From assembly GCF_003851885.1 (NCBI RefSeq), contig NZ_BHZE01000013.1, forward strand, positions 1 through 64,000: a stretch of 64,000 nt of DNA, in the 5' to 3' direction. Below, in pieces: positions 9,180 to 19,513 of this stretch (the first letter of the stretch is position 1; every line of letters begins with the position of its first letter). Both the position numbers and the translations under genes were made by a program. The DNA comes from Thermaurantimonas aggregans (GTDB lineage Bacteria > Bacteroidota > Bacteroidia > Flavobacteriales > Schleiferiaceae). Under the pieces are notes generated by a model, which saw only the letters and a list, made by a program, of their open reading frames with translations, did no database searches and was not told the DNA's origin.

Positions 9180-9234
9180 TAATAAAAATCTATAATGCAA
9201 AGGCGCATCAGAATAAAAATTGACACGCCTTGCG
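9180..9234 (-). terminator. Possible terminator after ftsZ
   Basis: On the minus strand GCAAGGCG (9226-9233) can pair with CGCCTTTGC (9197-9205) with one bulged base across a long loop. An AT-rich stretch with a T5 run follows. It is imperfect and only suggestive, but it lies where the dcw transcript should end. Confidence 0.35.
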
Positions 9235-9255
9235 AAAAGATATATGTTTGAAAGA

Positions 9256-11133
9256 TTAATCTACATTATCGTGTAAAAAAGAATTATTTGTTCGCAACTC
9301 TGTATTATTTCCTTTTCCAGAAACAGTGAATCTGCTTTCACTGTTTTTTTTTGAATACAATTCTTTTTCAATATTAATCCCTCTACGCTTATATGCTGGT
9401 TCTGCATGCATTTCGTCGATCTGGTGCTTTTTGTTTCTGAAAATGTGGTTATATTTTCTTAAATTTTCTCTACGAGATTTACTCAAATTATTTAATGCGT
9501 ATTCGATGGGTTTGTCGAAGAAATCTTCTTCTTCTGTTACTTCTTTTTTATTAGATTTTTTAGGTAGTGATGGAACTTCATTTTTTACTTTAATTTCAAA
9601 TTCCAAAGTTTCATCCTCACTTTCAAACTGTGCAGCAACTTTCTGTACTTGTTTTTCCTCTTCATCCATGAGCTCAAATACCTTTACTCCACTGTCATAA
9701 GTTGCTGTTATTTTTTCTTCAACCGGAGTTTGTGTAGCGACTTCCTGGGTGTTTGAAGAAAAAATTTCATTCAAGGGTTTTTCGAAGTCAAACTCTACCA
9801 CCTGGGCCGACTCATCGTTATCTGTTATATAGGTAATCTGAATTTCTTCATTTTCGTCTTCTAAGGTAAAGCGAATTTCTTCATCTGAATTTTCAGATAT
9901 TTTTATTTCTTTTACTGTTGGATTTTGAGGTTTAACTTGTTCTAATGTGTTTGATGGAATTTCTTGTTTTTCGTTTTCTAATTTTTTATCAGAAGTTTCT
10001 TCAATATCAAGCAATGAGGGTTGAATTACTTTTGGAGTAGATTCTTGTGCTTTGGTAGGTAGAGGTGTTTTTTCCGCTGGTTTTGGAGCAGGACTTTGCA
10101 CCTCATCAGTTGTTAGGAAGTGTACTTTTTTTTCGGGTTCTTCAGTTATGAGGCGAGTATTGTCGCGATTAAATCCTGTAGCGATAACAGTTACGGAAAT
10201 TTCCTGTCCTAAAGACTCATCTTCACCCAAGCCCATGATGATGTTTGCATTTCCACCAGCTTGATCTTGTATGTAATCGTTGATTTCGCCGATCTCATCA
10301 ATGGTTACATCGCTTGATCCATTAATGAGCAACAAGACATTAGTGGCTCCGTGAATGTGGTTGTCGTTAAGTAGAGGGGAGTCGAGAGCGAGCTTAACAG
10401 CCTTTGATGCGCGATCGGTACCGCTGGCGCGGCCACTGCCCATGATTGCGGTACCGCTGTTAGACAGTACGGTCTTTACATCGCGCAGGTCGATGTTGAT
10501 GTTAAAGTTCCTGGTAATAACTTCAGCAATCGAACGTGCAGCGGTGGCCACTACTTCGTCTGCTTTGGCAAAGCCATCTTTCCAGTAGAGGTTTCCGAAT
10601 ATTTCTCTGAGTTTATTATTGTTAATGATTATAAGTGAATCGGTATGCTTCTTCATTTCAGCTATGCCAGCTTCGGCCTGTTGAAGCCGTAATCTGCCCT
10701 CAAATCCGAAAGGCGTAGTAACGATGCCCACAGTTAATATTCCGAGTGCTCTTGCAATTTCTGCAATTACTGGCGCTGCTCCAGTACCTGTTCCTCCACC
10801 CATACCTGCTGTAATAAAGACCATTTTTGTGTCTTGAGCGAGCAGTTTTTCGATTTCAGCACGGCTTTCTTCGGCTGCGGCTCTACCTACGCTGGGATTT
10901 GCTCCGGCACCAAGCCCTTCAGTGATGTTTGCACCTAATTGCAGTTTAATAGGTACGGGGCTGTTTTCTAAATGTTGGCGATCAGTATTACAGATGGCAT
11001 AGTCCACACCTTTGATGCCGAGGGAGTACATATAATTGACGGCATTGCCACCGCCACCGCCTACACCGATTACTTTTATGATAGATGACTTGTTTTTAGG
11101 CAGGTCAAAGTTGAGAATTTCGCTCGTTTCCAT
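9256..11133 (-). CDS. ftsZ: Cell division protein FtsZ with long acidic linker
   Basis: A tubulin-like GTPase that forms the division ring. The GTPase core spans about residues 15-330. It includes GGGGGN at 25-30, the signature GGGTGTG at 112-118, and the synergy-loop region ([15 protein letters not shown]) near 208-222. An unusually long, Glu/Lys/Thr-rich low-complexity linker covers about 345-580. The conserved partner-binding peptide appears as [12 protein letters not shown] near 585-600, followed by about 30 further residues. At 625 aa it is far longer than E. coli FtsZ (383), although long linkers are known in Bacteroidota. It is the last gene of the dcw cluster, 13 nt after ftsA. Confidence 0.97.
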   Translation of the reverse strand: METSEILNFDLPKNKSSIIKVIGVGGGGGNAVNYMYSLGIKGVDYAICNTDRQHLENSPVPIKLQLGANITEGLGAGANPSVGRAAAEESRAEIEKLLAQDTKMVFITAGMGGGTGTGAAPVIAEIARALGILTVGIVTTPFGFEGRLRLQQAEAGIAEMKKHTDSLIIINNNKLREIFGNLYWKDGFAKADEVVATAARSIAEVITRNFNINIDLRDVKTVLSNSGTAIMGSGRASGTDRASKAVKLALDSPLLNDNHIHGATNVLLLINGSSDVTIDEIGEINDYIQDQAGGNANIIMGLGEDESLGQEISVTVIATGFNRDNTRLITEEPEKKVHFLTTDEVQSPAPKPAEKTPLPTKAQESTPKVIQPSLLDIEETSDKKLENEKQEIPSNTLEQVKPQNPTVKEIKISENSDEEIRFTLEDENEEIQITYITDNDESAQVVEFDFEKPLNEIFSSNTQEVATQTPVEEKITATYDSGVKVFELMDEEEKQVQKVAAQFESEDETLEFEIKVKNEVPSLPKKSNKKEVTEEEDFFDKPIEYALNNLSKSRRENLRKYNHIFRNKKHQIDEMHAEPAYKRRGINIEKELYSKKNSESRFTVSGKGNNTELRTNNSFLHDNVD

Positions 11134-11146
11134 GTTGTCTATGGTT

Positions 11147-12532
11147 TTAAGTATTCACGTCGTTGTTTAAAAATTCTATTATTTTTTTGGTCCAGCGCTC
11201 AAAGATGCTTGATCGTTTTTTGGACAGGTCAAAAGAAGAGTTCGAATCTTCTGAGGCAGTGATTTCTTGAGAGGTGTTTTCAGCTTGAATTTTGTCTGAT
11301 GGATTGTTATTGCTTTCTGTTTCAGCCGAAGTTTCAGTTTTAGCCTTTTGTTTTTTCTTTTCTTCGAGTTCTTGTGATTCAAGCCCTTTCATTACTAAGC
11401 CGATTGCCGTAGCGTAAGCAGGCGATGCCAGCTCGCTGTACTCTGATTGGGCAAGGTGTTCGTTGGGATATCCGATGCGGGTATCCATGCCTGTGATGTA
11501 GGCCACTAATTGCTTTAGATGTTTTAGCTGTGCACCCCCTCCGGTGAGCACTATGCCTGCTATGAGGCGTTTGCGGGGTTCGTTGTATCCGTAGTTTTTT
11601 ATTTCGATGTGAACTTGTTCGATAATTTCAGATACGCGAGCATGAATGATTTTAGAGAGGGTTTTCAGTGATATTTCTTTCGGATCTCTGCCACGCAAAC
11701 CGGGAATGGATACGATTTCATTTTCCTTGTTTTCACCTGGCCATGCCGATCCGAATTTGATTTTTAGCAATTCAGCTTGTTTTTCGATAATTGAGCAGCC
11801 TTCTTTGATGTCTTCGGTGATGATGTTTCCGCCAAACGGTATAACGGCTGTGTGGCGAATAATGCCGTTTTTGAAGATGGCCACATCTGTAGTTCCGCCT
11901 CCTATATCGACCAGTACTACGCCAGCTTCTTTTTCTTCTTCAGTGAGTACTGCTTCGGCCGACGCAATGGGTTCGAGGGTAATTTGTGAGAGTTTTAATC
12001 CTGATTCGATTATGCAGCGGCCAATGTTTTTAATGGATGCCATATCACCAATCACGATATGGAAGCTCGCCTCGAGCCGAGAGCCATACATACCGCGGGG
12101 TTCGGTAGTTTCAATTTTACCGTCGATTTTGTACTCTTGAGGTATGATGTGAATGATTTCATCGCCGGGCAGCATATTCATCTTCTGCACGTTGGATATC
12201 AATTTTTCGATATCCTCTTCCTCGATTACTTCTTCCGGATTTTCGCGCACGATGTAGTCTCTGTGCTGCTGCGAGCGGATGTGTTGGCCTGCCACGCCTG
12301 CTACTACATGAGATATTTGAAGCCCTGAGCGCGCCTCAGCCTCCGATACTGCCTGCCTAATGGCTTCGATGGTTTGAGTAATATTCGTTACTACACCTCG
12401 ACTTACGCCCATGGATTTAGCGCGACCCATCCCAAGGATTTCTATTTTTCCATGTTCATTTTTTCGACCGATTACGGCCACAATTTTTGTAGTACCTATA
12501 TCGAGCCCTACGGCGATTTTTTCACTGCTCAT
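11147..12532 (-). CDS. ftsA: Cell division protein FtsA
   Basis: An actin-like ATPase that tethers FtsZ to the inner membrane, 461 aa. Nucleotide-binding motifs are visible: GLDIGTTKIVAVIG near residues 9-22 and VDIGGGTTDVAIF near 203-215. A later TGGGAQLKHL segment matches the adenosine motif. After residue 390 comes a charged low-complexity linker, then a C-terminal amphipathic helix (SIFERWTKKIIEFL) suited to membrane docking. It overlaps ftsQ by 11 nt and precedes ftsZ by 13 nt. Confidence 0.96.
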   Translation of the reverse strand: MSSEKIAVGLDIGTTKIVAVIGRKNEHGKIEILGMGRAKSMGVSRGVVTNITQTIEAIRQAVSEAEARSGLQISHVVAGVAGQHIRSQQHRDYIVRENPEEVIEEEDIEKLISNVQKMNMLPGDEIIHIIPQEYKIDGKIETTEPRGMYGSRLEASFHIVIGDMASIKNIGRCIIESGLKLSQITLEPIASAEAVLTEEEKEAGVVLVDIGGGTTDVAIFKNGIIRHTAVIPFGGNIITEDIKEGCSIIEKQAELLKIKFGSAWPGENKENEIVSIPGLRGRDPKEISLKTLSKIIHARVSEIIEQVHIEIKNYGYNEPRKRLIAGIVLTGGGAQLKHLKQLVAYITGMDTRIGYPNEHLAQSEYSELASPAYATAIGLVMKGLESQELEEKKKQKAKTETSAETESNNNPSDKIQAENTSQEITASEDSNSSFDLSKKRSSIFERWTKKIIEFLNNDVNT

Positions 12533-13259
12533 ACTCGCAAATTACTTGTTTGCCAAAGGTTAAATTGATGGTTTTAATTTTTTTGTTTTCCAAGGTGGGA
12601 TATATATACCTGTAGAATGCTTTCAATCGAAGTAATTTTTCTTCGAGTTGTTCGCTTTTCCCGATAAAAATAACTTCGTCGTATCTCGAACTAAATGCTG
12701 TTATCTCATGACGCTCTGATACAAAAAATCCGCTGAAGAAATGATTGAAAAAGTCGTCACCTTCTGATTTTTGTAATACGGAAACAATTTTTTCAAGTAT
12801 TTCATCATTGATGGCACCGTCTATCACGGGTACATGGGCTGAGAAATAGGGTGAAAGTGGAAATGCAATACAATGGTTATCAATGTAATAATTTTTGCTT
12901 GAACTTAGTACGCGCAACAAGGGATATCTCGGTTTCACTTGGATATGCAATTCACCGCTTAGTGTGAAAAATATTTCTGATTTTTCAATGGTTTTTTGAT
13001 TATCTAATAATTCTTCTAACAATTTTATGTTGATACTTTTTCGTCCTAATGCTCTACTTTTTTGTTCTTCCAGTGAACTCAATTTCAATATTTCATCTTT
13101 ACTGATGAGATACTTATCGTGATAGCGTTCGATGTCGATAGAAATACGATCAATAGTTGAGCTTTCGAGTTTGTGCTTTGCAAAGCCCGAAATGACTAAA
13201 TATCCTATCGTAAGGCTGATCAAAATAAGTAGTCGAAATAAATTATTTTTTCTTTTCAT
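12522..13259 (-). CDS. ftsQ: Cell division protein FtsQ/DivIB
   Basis: A 245-residue bitopic membrane protein of the divisome that joins FtsL and FtsB-like partners. It has a short basic cytoplasmic tail (MKRKNNLF), one helix at about residues 8-24 and a periplasmic POTRA-like region (DRISIDIERYHDKYLISKDEIL). I place the start at 13259, not the longer 13292, because MKRKNN directly precedes the membrane helix and this leaves a 17-nt overlap with murC. Sequence similarity in this family is low, so the assignment rests partly on its place between murC and ftsA. Confidence 0.85.
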   Translation of the reverse strand: MKRKNNLFRLLILISLTIGYLVISGFAKHKLESSTIDRISIDIERYHDKYLISKDEILKLSSLEEQKSRALGRKSINIKLLEELLDNQKTIEKSEIFFTLSGELHIQVKPRYPLLRVLSSSKNYYIDNHCIAFPLSPYFSAHVPVIDGAINDEILEKIVSVLQKSEGDDFFNHFFSGFFVSERHEITAFSSRYDEVIFIGKSEQLEEKLLRLKAFYRYIYPTLENKKIKTINLTFGKQVICEYEQ

Positions 13260-14616
13260 AGAGGATGTTTTTAATGCCTTCAACAGCATCACTTATGTTG
13301 CCAGCCCCTGCAGTGATGATTACGTCATTTTGCAATCGAATTTTTTTTACAAAATCCATCAATTCGCCCAGAAAGACGATGTCTTTTTCAGCACAGGTAA
13401 GGTGTTTATAGATGAGTTCTTCTGTTACACCTTCAATTTTTTCTTCACGTGCCGGATATATGTCGAGCAATACTACACGATCAGCTATACTTAGACTTTC
13501 TGCAAATTCTTGGTGAAAATCGCGTGTGCGGCTGTACAAGTGCGGTTGGAAGATGATGGTAATCTTTCTGTCGGGATATAAAAGCCTGGCTGATTTCAAC
13601 AGAGCTTCGAGCTCTGCCGGATGATGGGCATAATCGTCGATAAACGCGAGATTGGGCAACTGCAGAATGATTTCAAAACGCCTTTTTACTCCTTTAAACG
13701 TCTTAATGCCTTCGGCGATTTGAGTCGGAGTAAGTCCATAAATATGGCATAGCCCAGCAGCTGCCACGGCATTCTCAACGTTGTGTATGCCAGGTACTTG
13801 GCAGCTTGTGGATATCTTCTCTCCGTTTGGAAAAGAAAGGGTATAATGAAATTGCCTGTTTTGAATCTGTATATCTTCAGCGTAATAATGCGCATTTTTA
13901 TTTAAACCGTACGAAAAATCGCCCGAGACAGGTAGATTGATTTTTGTGAGAAGTTTTCCAAATTTTTTGGCTATTCGGGCAAATTCTAAGAAAGCCTCTC
14001 GCACGCCCTCTTGGTCTTTGTAAATGTCGAGGTGGTCGGGGTCTGTTGATGTAATTACAGCCAGTGATGGCTCAAGCCGAAGAAAGGATCTGTCAAATTC
14101 ATCGGCTTCGATTACCATTGTATTGCTATTTCCATAGAGAAAGTTTGTATTGTAATTGGCGCTGATGCCACCAATAAATGCACTTACATCTATGTTGTTG
14201 TGCTTTAAAATATGAGCAACCAAGGCTGTGGTGGTCGTTTTGCCATGTGTGCCTGCCACGGCTATGCTACGCGACGACTTCGTAATCAAACCCAGCACCT
14301 GGGCTCGTTTCATAAGGGTAAAATTTCGCTCTCGAAACCATATCATCTGTTGATTGCTCTGGGGCACAGCGGGTGTATACACTACTAGGGTATCGGCAGG
14401 TGTACCAATCCTGCGCATCGGTAGAGCGTCGATTGTATCTGAATAAGTGATGGCTATGCCTTCGGCTTCAAGTTCAGTAGTAAGCGTTGTACGCTCTCTA
14501 TCAAAGCCAGAAACTATGGCTTTTTTCAAATTGAAATACCTGGCCAAGGCACTCATTCCGATGCCTCCTATACCAATGAAATAAAAATATTTGTATGTAT
14601 CGATGGGTCGGTTCAT
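13243..14616 (-). CDS. murC: UDP-N-acetylmuramate--L-alanine ligase
   Basis: Adds L-alanine to UDP-MurNAc, the first amino-acid step in peptidoglycan precursor synthesis. The 457-aa protein has the Mur ligase order: Rossmann-like N-terminus (YFIGIGGIGMSALARYF), central ATP-binding AGTHGKTTTT near residues 120-129, and a C-terminal domain with DDYAHHP (about 333-339). It overlaps murG by 4 nt (ATGA) and ftsQ by 17 nt. Confidence 0.97.
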   Translation of the reverse strand: MNRPIDTYKYFYFIGIGGIGMSALARYFNLKKAIVSGFDRERTTLTTELEAEGIAITYSDTIDALPMRRIGTPADTLVVYTPAVPQSNQQMIWFRERNFTLMKRAQVLGLITKSSRSIAVAGTHGKTTTTALVAHILKHNNIDVSAFIGGISANYNTNFLYGNSNTMVIEADEFDRSFLRLEPSLAVITSTDPDHLDIYKDQEGVREAFLEFARIAKKFGKLLTKINLPVSGDFSYGLNKNAHYYAEDIQIQNRQFHYTLSFPNGEKISTSCQVPGIHNVENAVAAAGLCHIYGLTPTQIAEGIKTFKGVKRRFEIILQLPNLAFIDDYAHHPAELEALLKSARLLYPDRKITIIFQPHLYSRTRDFHQEFAESLSIADRVVLLDIYPAREEKIEGVTEELIYKHLTCAEKDIVFLGELMDFVKKIRLQNDVIITAGAGNISDAVEGIKNILYEKKK

Positions 14617-15713
14617 GCGATTACGGCTTTTAGTATTTCATCTGCTATTTTTTGAGTGGCATCTGGTTTGGCCAGGAGTTTAATGTTCTGTTCGAGTTGT
14701 ACTCTCGCTTCTGCTGAGGTAAGTAGCATCATCAAGGTGTCTTTTAGTGATGAAAGGTTTTTTTCCTCGATCACGATGGCTGCTTTTTTCTCGGCAAAAG
14801 CCTTGGCATTTTTAAGCTGATGATTTTCTGCCACATTAGGCGAGGGAATTAATATGCAAGCCTTGCCAGCTGCAGAAAGCTCTGAAAGCGTACCTGCCCC
14901 GGCGCGTGAAATAACTATTTCAGCCCAGGGATATACTTCGTATAAATCAGCTGCAAAGGCGTCGAGGTAAAATCTGCTTTTGTTTATCGGATATTTTTTT
15001 CGGTATGTATCGAAATAGATTTTGCCACAAATCCAAACCAGATTCGCTTTCTCCTGAATTTCATTAACCAGGGAATCAATAGCTTGATTTATAGAACGTG
15101 CACCCAAACTTCCACCAACGACAAGAACAGTTGGTTTCGAAGGGTCGATCAGGAATTTCGCTGCTACTTTAGGGTCTTTTTGTTTAGTAGTGACTATTTC
15201 TGCTCGAATCGGATTACCGGTGATTAGAATTTTTTCGGCGGGCAGATATTTGTCCATGCCTTCGTAAGCTACAAAAATTTTGCGCGCAAAGCGACCCGCC
15301 CATCTGTTCACTATTCCGGGATAAGAGTTTTGCTCTTGAAGAAAAACGGGGATATTGAGTAAACCTGCCGCCATTACAAGGGGGCCACTGGCAAATCCGC
15401 CTGTACCAATAACTGCGTTTGGCTTAAAGTGTCGTAGTAAAGCTATGGATTTTACGATGCTGTAAAGGAGTTTAAAAGGTACTAAAAAGTTTTTTAACGA
15501 AAAGGAACGTTGAAGGCCTGTGATGGGCAGACCGACGATCTCATAGCCAGCATTAGGAATTTGAGTCATTTCCATTCGTCCCAGAGCTCCCACAAATAGA
15601 AATTTTGCCTCCGGTAGCCTTCGTTTAAGTTCGTCGGCTATGGAGAGAGCAGGAAAAATATGGCCTCCTGTTCCACCTCCGCTAAGCATAAATTTCATTG
15701 GCTTCCTGCTCAT
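14613..15713 (-). CDS. murG: UDP-GlcNAc:lipid I N-acetylglucosaminyltransferase
   Basis: Makes lipid II at the cytoplasmic face of the inner membrane. The glycine-rich donor-site loop LSGGGTGGHIFPALS opens the protein, and a second nucleotide-binding region (VVGGSLGARSIN, then ISRAGAGTLSEL) lies in the C-terminal half. I chose ATG 15713 (MSRKPMKF), giving 366 aa. ATG 15698 (MKFMLS) is also credible and has an AGGA-like sequence upstream; the longer 15773 start would run deep into ftsW. It overlaps the end of ftsW by about 32 nt and murC by ATGA. Confidence 0.95.
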   Translation of the reverse strand: MSRKPMKFMLSGGGTGGHIFPALSIADELKRRLPEAKFLFVGALGRMEMTQIPNAGYEIVGLPITGLQRSFSLKNFLVPFKLLYSIVKSIALLRHFKPNAVIGTGGFASGPLVMAAGLLNIPVFLQEQNSYPGIVNRWAGRFARKIFVAYEGMDKYLPAEKILITGNPIRAEIVTTKQKDPKVAAKFLIDPSKPTVLVVGGSLGARSINQAIDSLVNEIQEKANLVWICGKIYFDTYRKKYPINKSRFYLDAFAADLYEVYPWAEIVISRAGAGTLSELSAAGKACILIPSPNVAENHQLKNAKAFAEKKAAIVIEEKNLSSLKDTLMMLLTSAEARVQLEQNIKLLAKPDATQKIADEILKAVIA

Positions 15714-16914
15714 GAGTTTCTGTTGTTTGGTTTGAAACAGCGGCCTTATCGTCGCTGCTTTTGTCATCTTCATTGAGGTTTTCAGTAGAGTAGCGGCTCA
15801 CCGATTGCACAATGCCGATGGCTGCACAAATGGTCCAAATGGAGCTGCCGCCCGCACTTAGCAGCGGAAGAGTCTGACCGGTGACGGGCAATAGATTGAC
15901 GGCTACACCCATATTGATAAGTGCCTGGATAATGATTCCAAAGCCTGCCGCCACTACTAAGAGACTGCCAAATAATGACTTAGCTCGCGTGGCTACCATT
16001 AAAAACCTTACAAGCAATAAAAAGTACAAGAACAGCACCGACACTGCTCCTACAAATCCGTACTCTTCAGTGATGATGCTGAAGATGAAATCGCTAGACG
16101 ATTGAGGTAAGAAGTATTTCTGAGTGCTCTTACCCGGCCCTGTGCCTAAGAGTCCGCCATTGGCTATTGCCATCTTTGAGCGCTCTACCTGATAATTGTT
16201 ATCGGCATCGCCGTTTATAAAATTTTCAATTCTCGCTTTCCAGGTATCTACTCTATTGGGCATTAAATCGGGGAAGGTGACCACTGCTGCGATGAATAAT
16301 GCCAAGCCGGCAGCTATTGCGCCTATGGTGTAGAAAACGTATTTGTTAGGAAAAGGCGCGATAATCATGAGCAGCACAGCCTGTGCGAAGATGATGGCGG
16401 CTGTAGAGAAATTGGCTGGGAAGATCAATCCACACACGAGAAAAATCGGTGCAAGTATTTGCCAAAAAACCATCTTAAAGGTCCATTCAGCCGGGTTTTC
16501 TCTTTTCGACAGCGTTCGGGCCAAATACACCATCAACACCAATCCAGCAATTACGCTACTCTGAATGGTGATGCCGAGCATTGGGATTTGTATCCATCGA
16601 CTTGCATTCGCGTTGCCAATCGTGTAGCCTTGTGAGAGCGTGTAGAGCAATAAAATTACTGCCGGTACCAACAAAATGACCGAAACAGGTGCGAAGTAGC
16701 GGTAATGGATGTTGTGAAGCATCCATATGATGAGCCAACCCATCAGTACATGCATAGCATGCCTGAGCAGCAGTGCGAAGGCGCTTATCTTGCCATACGT
16801 CCACTGTAGATTGCTGCCCGCGCTGTAAATGCTTAAAAAGGAGAAAAGCGATAGCAGAAACACTACTATCCAGATGACTTTGTCTCCTTTAAGCTTGAGT
16901 TGGCTGCTAATCAT
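15682..16914 (-). CDS. ftsW: Peptidoglycan glycosyltransferase FtsW (SEDS family)
   Basis: A polytopic SEDS protein, 410 aa from ATG 16914, which polymerises lipid II at the septum together with FtsI. About ten hydrophobic segments are visible. The conserved extracellular region GLLGTGPGKSTQKYFLPQSSSDFIFSI-EEYGF is present, split here for length. The start at 16914 lies 4 nt after the murD stop and directly before MISSQLKLKGDKVIW and the first helix; the longer frame to 17016 would lie inside murD. Its partner ftsI lies in the same cluster. Confidence 0.95.
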   Translation of the reverse strand: MISSQLKLKGDKVIWIVVFLLSLFSFLSIYSAGSNLQWTYGKISAFALLLRHAMHVLMGWLIIWMLHNIHYRYFAPVSVILLVPAVILLLYTLSQGYTIGNANASRWIQIPMLGITIQSSVIAGLVLMVYLARTLSKRENPAEWTFKMVFWQILAPIFLVCGLIFPANFSTAAIIFAQAVLLMIIAPFPNKYVFYTIGAIAAGLALFIAAVVTFPDLMPNRVDTWKARIENFINGDADNNYQVERSKMAIANGGLLGTGPGKSTQKYFLPQSSSDFIFSIITEEYGFVGAVSVLFLYFLLLVRFLMVATRAKSLFGSLLVVAAGFGIIIQALINMGVAVNLLPVTGQTLPLLSAGGSSIWTICAAIGIVQSVSRYSTENLNEDDKSSDDKAAVSNQTTETHEQEANEIYA

Positions 16915-16918
16915 GCGA

Positions 16919-18271
16919 TCACAGTTGGCGTACCCAGTACTTAAATTGATTGCCTCGGTCTTCGTAGTTTTCAAACAGGTCGAAGCTAGCACAGGCCGGT
17001 GAAAGCAAAACCACATCGCCCTTTGATGCCAGACTGTAGGCAGTTTTTACAGCTTGCTCCATGCTGTGTGTGTCGGCAATTACATTCACCATTCCGGTAA
17101 ATTCATCCAGCAGTTTTGAATTGTCTTTACCCAGACAAACAATGGCCTTTACGCGTTCTTTAACCAAGGGATGCAAGGCGGAGTAGTCATTGCCCTTGTC
17201 CACACCACCGGCAATCCACACTATGGGTCGTTTGATGCTTCCCAGAGCGTAAAGTACCGAATTCACATTAGTGGCTTTTGAGTCGTTGATGAAGTCGATT
17301 CCGCCAATAGTACCTGCATGCTCTAATCGATGCTCGACGCCTTCGAAATCGGAGAAGGCTTCTTTGATTTTTTCCTGGCGAATTTCGTGGATGCGTGCAG
17401 CAATGGCTGCTGCCATGCTGTTGTAGGCGTTGTGTGTGCCTTTAAGCTTAAACTCCTTGATTACCATCGTTTCCATATTCTTTATTTTTACAATGAATTC
17501 GATTTCTTTTACCAGATAAGCGCCCTCTTCGGGTTCTACTTGTGCACTGAAGGGTATTTTGCGAGCCCTGATGAGAAATTTGGGCATGTAAGTCACCGTT
17601 ACAGGATCGTCAGCACAGTACACAAATACTTGGTCTTCGCGTTGTGCCTGAGTTATCCGAAATTTGGATGCTATGTAGTTTTCAAACTTGTAATCATACC
17701 TATCTAGGTGGTCGGGGGTGATGTTGGTGAGAATTGCTACATCAGGCGCAAACGTGTAGCAGCCATCGAGTTGAAAGCTGCTCACCTCGAGTACGTAGGC
17801 TTCGTAGAGGTGATCATCGATTACCAGTTCGGCAAAGCTTTTTCCGATATTTCCCCCGATTCCTGTTTTTACTCCACCTTTTAAAAAGATATGTCCAGTA
17901 AGTGAGGTTGTTGTAGTCTTTCCGTTAGTGCCGGTAATGGCTACGATAGGCTTGTGAGTATATAATGAGGCAAATTCAATTTCTGAAATTACTTTCTTGC
18001 CGGCCACCAGCGCTTTTTTAACTACAGGAGCCTTGTCAGGCACTCCGGGGCTTTTAATCACCACATCGGCCGCTAGTATTCTGTCAAGATCATGACGACC
18101 TTCTTCGAAATCAATTTGTGCATTTCTGAGCTTAGAGGCGTATTTTTCAGATACCTTACCCGCGTCGCTCAAATACACATCCAAACCCAAATGCTTGCCG
18201 AGTAAGGCAGCTCCTGTGCCGCTCTCGCCGGCTCCTATAATGGCAATTTTTTTAAATTCTGTGTCTCTCAT
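16919..18271 (-). CDS. murD: UDP-N-acetylmuramoyl-L-alanine--D-glutamate ligase
   Basis: Adds D-glutamate in peptidoglycan precursor synthesis; cytoplasmic, 450 aa. Motifs: N-terminal IIGAGESGTGAA, ATP loop [20 protein letters not shown], and the C-terminal HRLEHAG-NDSKATN segment. The start is ATG 18271, giving [15 protein letters not shown] and a 1-nt overlap with the mraY stop (TAATG). The 19 extra N-terminal codons of the longer frame overlap mraY and lack family resemblance. Confidence 0.96.
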   Translation of the reverse strand: MRDTEFKKIAIIGAGESGTGAALLGKHLGLDVYLSDAGKVSEKYASKLRNAQIDFEEGRHDLDRILAADVVIKSPGVPDKAPVVKKALVAGKKVISEIEFASLYTHKPIVAITGTNGKTTTTSLTGHIFLKGGVKTGIGGNIGKSFAELVIDDHLYEAYVLEVSSFQLDGCYTFAPDVAILTNITPDHLDRYDYKFENYIASKFRITQAQREDQVFVYCADDPVTVTYMPKFLIRARKIPFSAQVEPEEGAYLVKEIEFIVKIKNMETMVIKEFKLKGTHNAYNSMAAAIAARIHEIRQEKIKEAFSDFEGVEHRLEHAGTIGGIDFINDSKATNVNSVLYALGSIKRPIVWIAGGVDKGNDYSALHPLVKERVKAIVCLGKDNSKLLDEFTGMVNVIADTHSMEQAVKTAYSLASKGDVVLLSPACASFDLFENYEDRGNQFKYWVRQL

Positions 18272-19509
18272 TACCGGATTTTTAGCGTTACAAAGGCTAC
18301 TACGGCCAGTATGATGCCTACGATCCAAAACCGGGTTACGATTTTGGCTTCGTGATATCCTTTTTTCTGGTAATGGTGGTGTAGGGGAGACATCAAAAAG
18401 ATTCTGCGACCTTCGCCGTACTTCTTCTTTGTGTATTTGAAATAGCTGACTTGAAGAACTACAGAAAGATTTTCAACCAGGAAAATGCCACACACGATAG
18501 GAATAAGCAATTCTTTTCGAACGGCTATGGCCAGCGTAGCCAATATACCGCCCAGTGCTAGCGAGCCAGTATCGCCCATAAATACTTGTGCTGGGTAGGT
18601 ATTGTACCAAAGAAAACCCACACAAGCTCCGATCAGGGCAGCTACAAACACTACCATTTCCCCAGAGTTGGGGATGTACATGATGTTTAGATAGTCGGCG
18701 AAAATGATGGAACCCGATACATAGGCAAAGATTCCTAGCGCCACTGAACTGATGGCCGAAGTTCCTGTAGCCAATCCGTCGAGGCCGTCAGTAAGATTAG
18801 CTCCATTAGAAACTGCTGTGATAATGAAAATTACAATGGGGATATAGACGAGCCAACCCCACTTTTGGCCGTCGAGTCCGAACCATTGCACGACTTCAGA
18901 ATAGTCTAATTCATTGTTTTTTAAAAAAGGAATAGTTGATTTAATGCTCTTTTTCGCTTCGCCAAAGACGGGCTTTTTACCTTGATCAATTTGAGCGGTG
19001 AGAGTGTGAATACGCGACTCGGTTTCTTTTTCTTTAATGGTTACCTCGGGATGAAAATACAACGTGGTACCTACGATGAGGCCAAGGCCTACTTGCCCGA
19101 GCACTTTGAACTTGCCTCTAAGTCCTTTTTTGTCTTTTTTAAATACTTTGATGTAATCGTCAATAAATCCGATTAACCCCATCCATACAGTGGTGATGAG
19201 GAGGAGTATCACGTAAACGTTGTCGAGACGTGCAAAGAGGAGAACGGGTATCAAAATTCCTCCTAGAATGATGATACCGCCCATCGTAGGTGTACCTGCT
19301 TTTAGGTTTTCACCTGCGAGACCCAAATTCCGAACGGTTTCACCTACTTGTTTTTTGCGCAAAAAGACGATAACGCGCTTTCCGTAAACGAGCGTTATAA
19401 AAAGAGCGAAGATGATCGCCATCGATGCCCTAAACGTTATGTATTGAAACATTCCCGCTCCGGGGAGGTCGTACACTGAGTTGAGGTATGAAAAGAGGTG
19501 GTAAAGCAT
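18271..19509 (-). CDS. mraY: Phospho-N-acetylmuramoyl-pentapeptide transferase
   Basis: An integral membrane enzyme that moves phospho-MurNAc-pentapeptide onto undecaprenyl phosphate to make lipid I. At 412 aa it is longer than the E. coli enzyme (360) because of an insertion at about residues 150-205 that includes [12 protein letters not shown] and is typical of Bacteroidota MraY. Conserved Asp motifs are visible: [26 protein letters not shown] and [13 protein letters not shown], then [12 protein letters not shown] near the C-terminus. It lies 4 nt downstream of murE. Confidence 0.97.
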   Translation of the reverse strand: MLYHLFSYLNSVYDLPGAGMFQYITFRASMAIIFALFITLVYGKRVIVFLRKKQVGETVRNLGLAGENLKAGTPTMGGIIILGGILIPVLLFARLDNVYVILLLITTVWMGLIGFIDDYIKVFKKDKKGLRGKFKVLGQVGLGLIVGTTLYFHPEVTIKEKETESRIHTLTAQIDQGKKPVFGEAKKSIKSTIPFLKNNELDYSEVVQWFGLDGQKWGWLVYIPIVIFIITAVSNGANLTDGLDGLATGTSAISSVALGIFAYVSGSIIFADYLNIMYIPNSGEMVVFVAALIGACVGFLWYNTYPAQVFMGDTGSLALGGILATLAIAVRKELLIPIVCGIFLVENLSVVLQVSYFKYTKKKYGEGRRIFLMSPLHHHYQKKGYHEAKIVTRFWIVGIILAVVAFVTLKIR

Positions 19510-19513
19510 TCGA

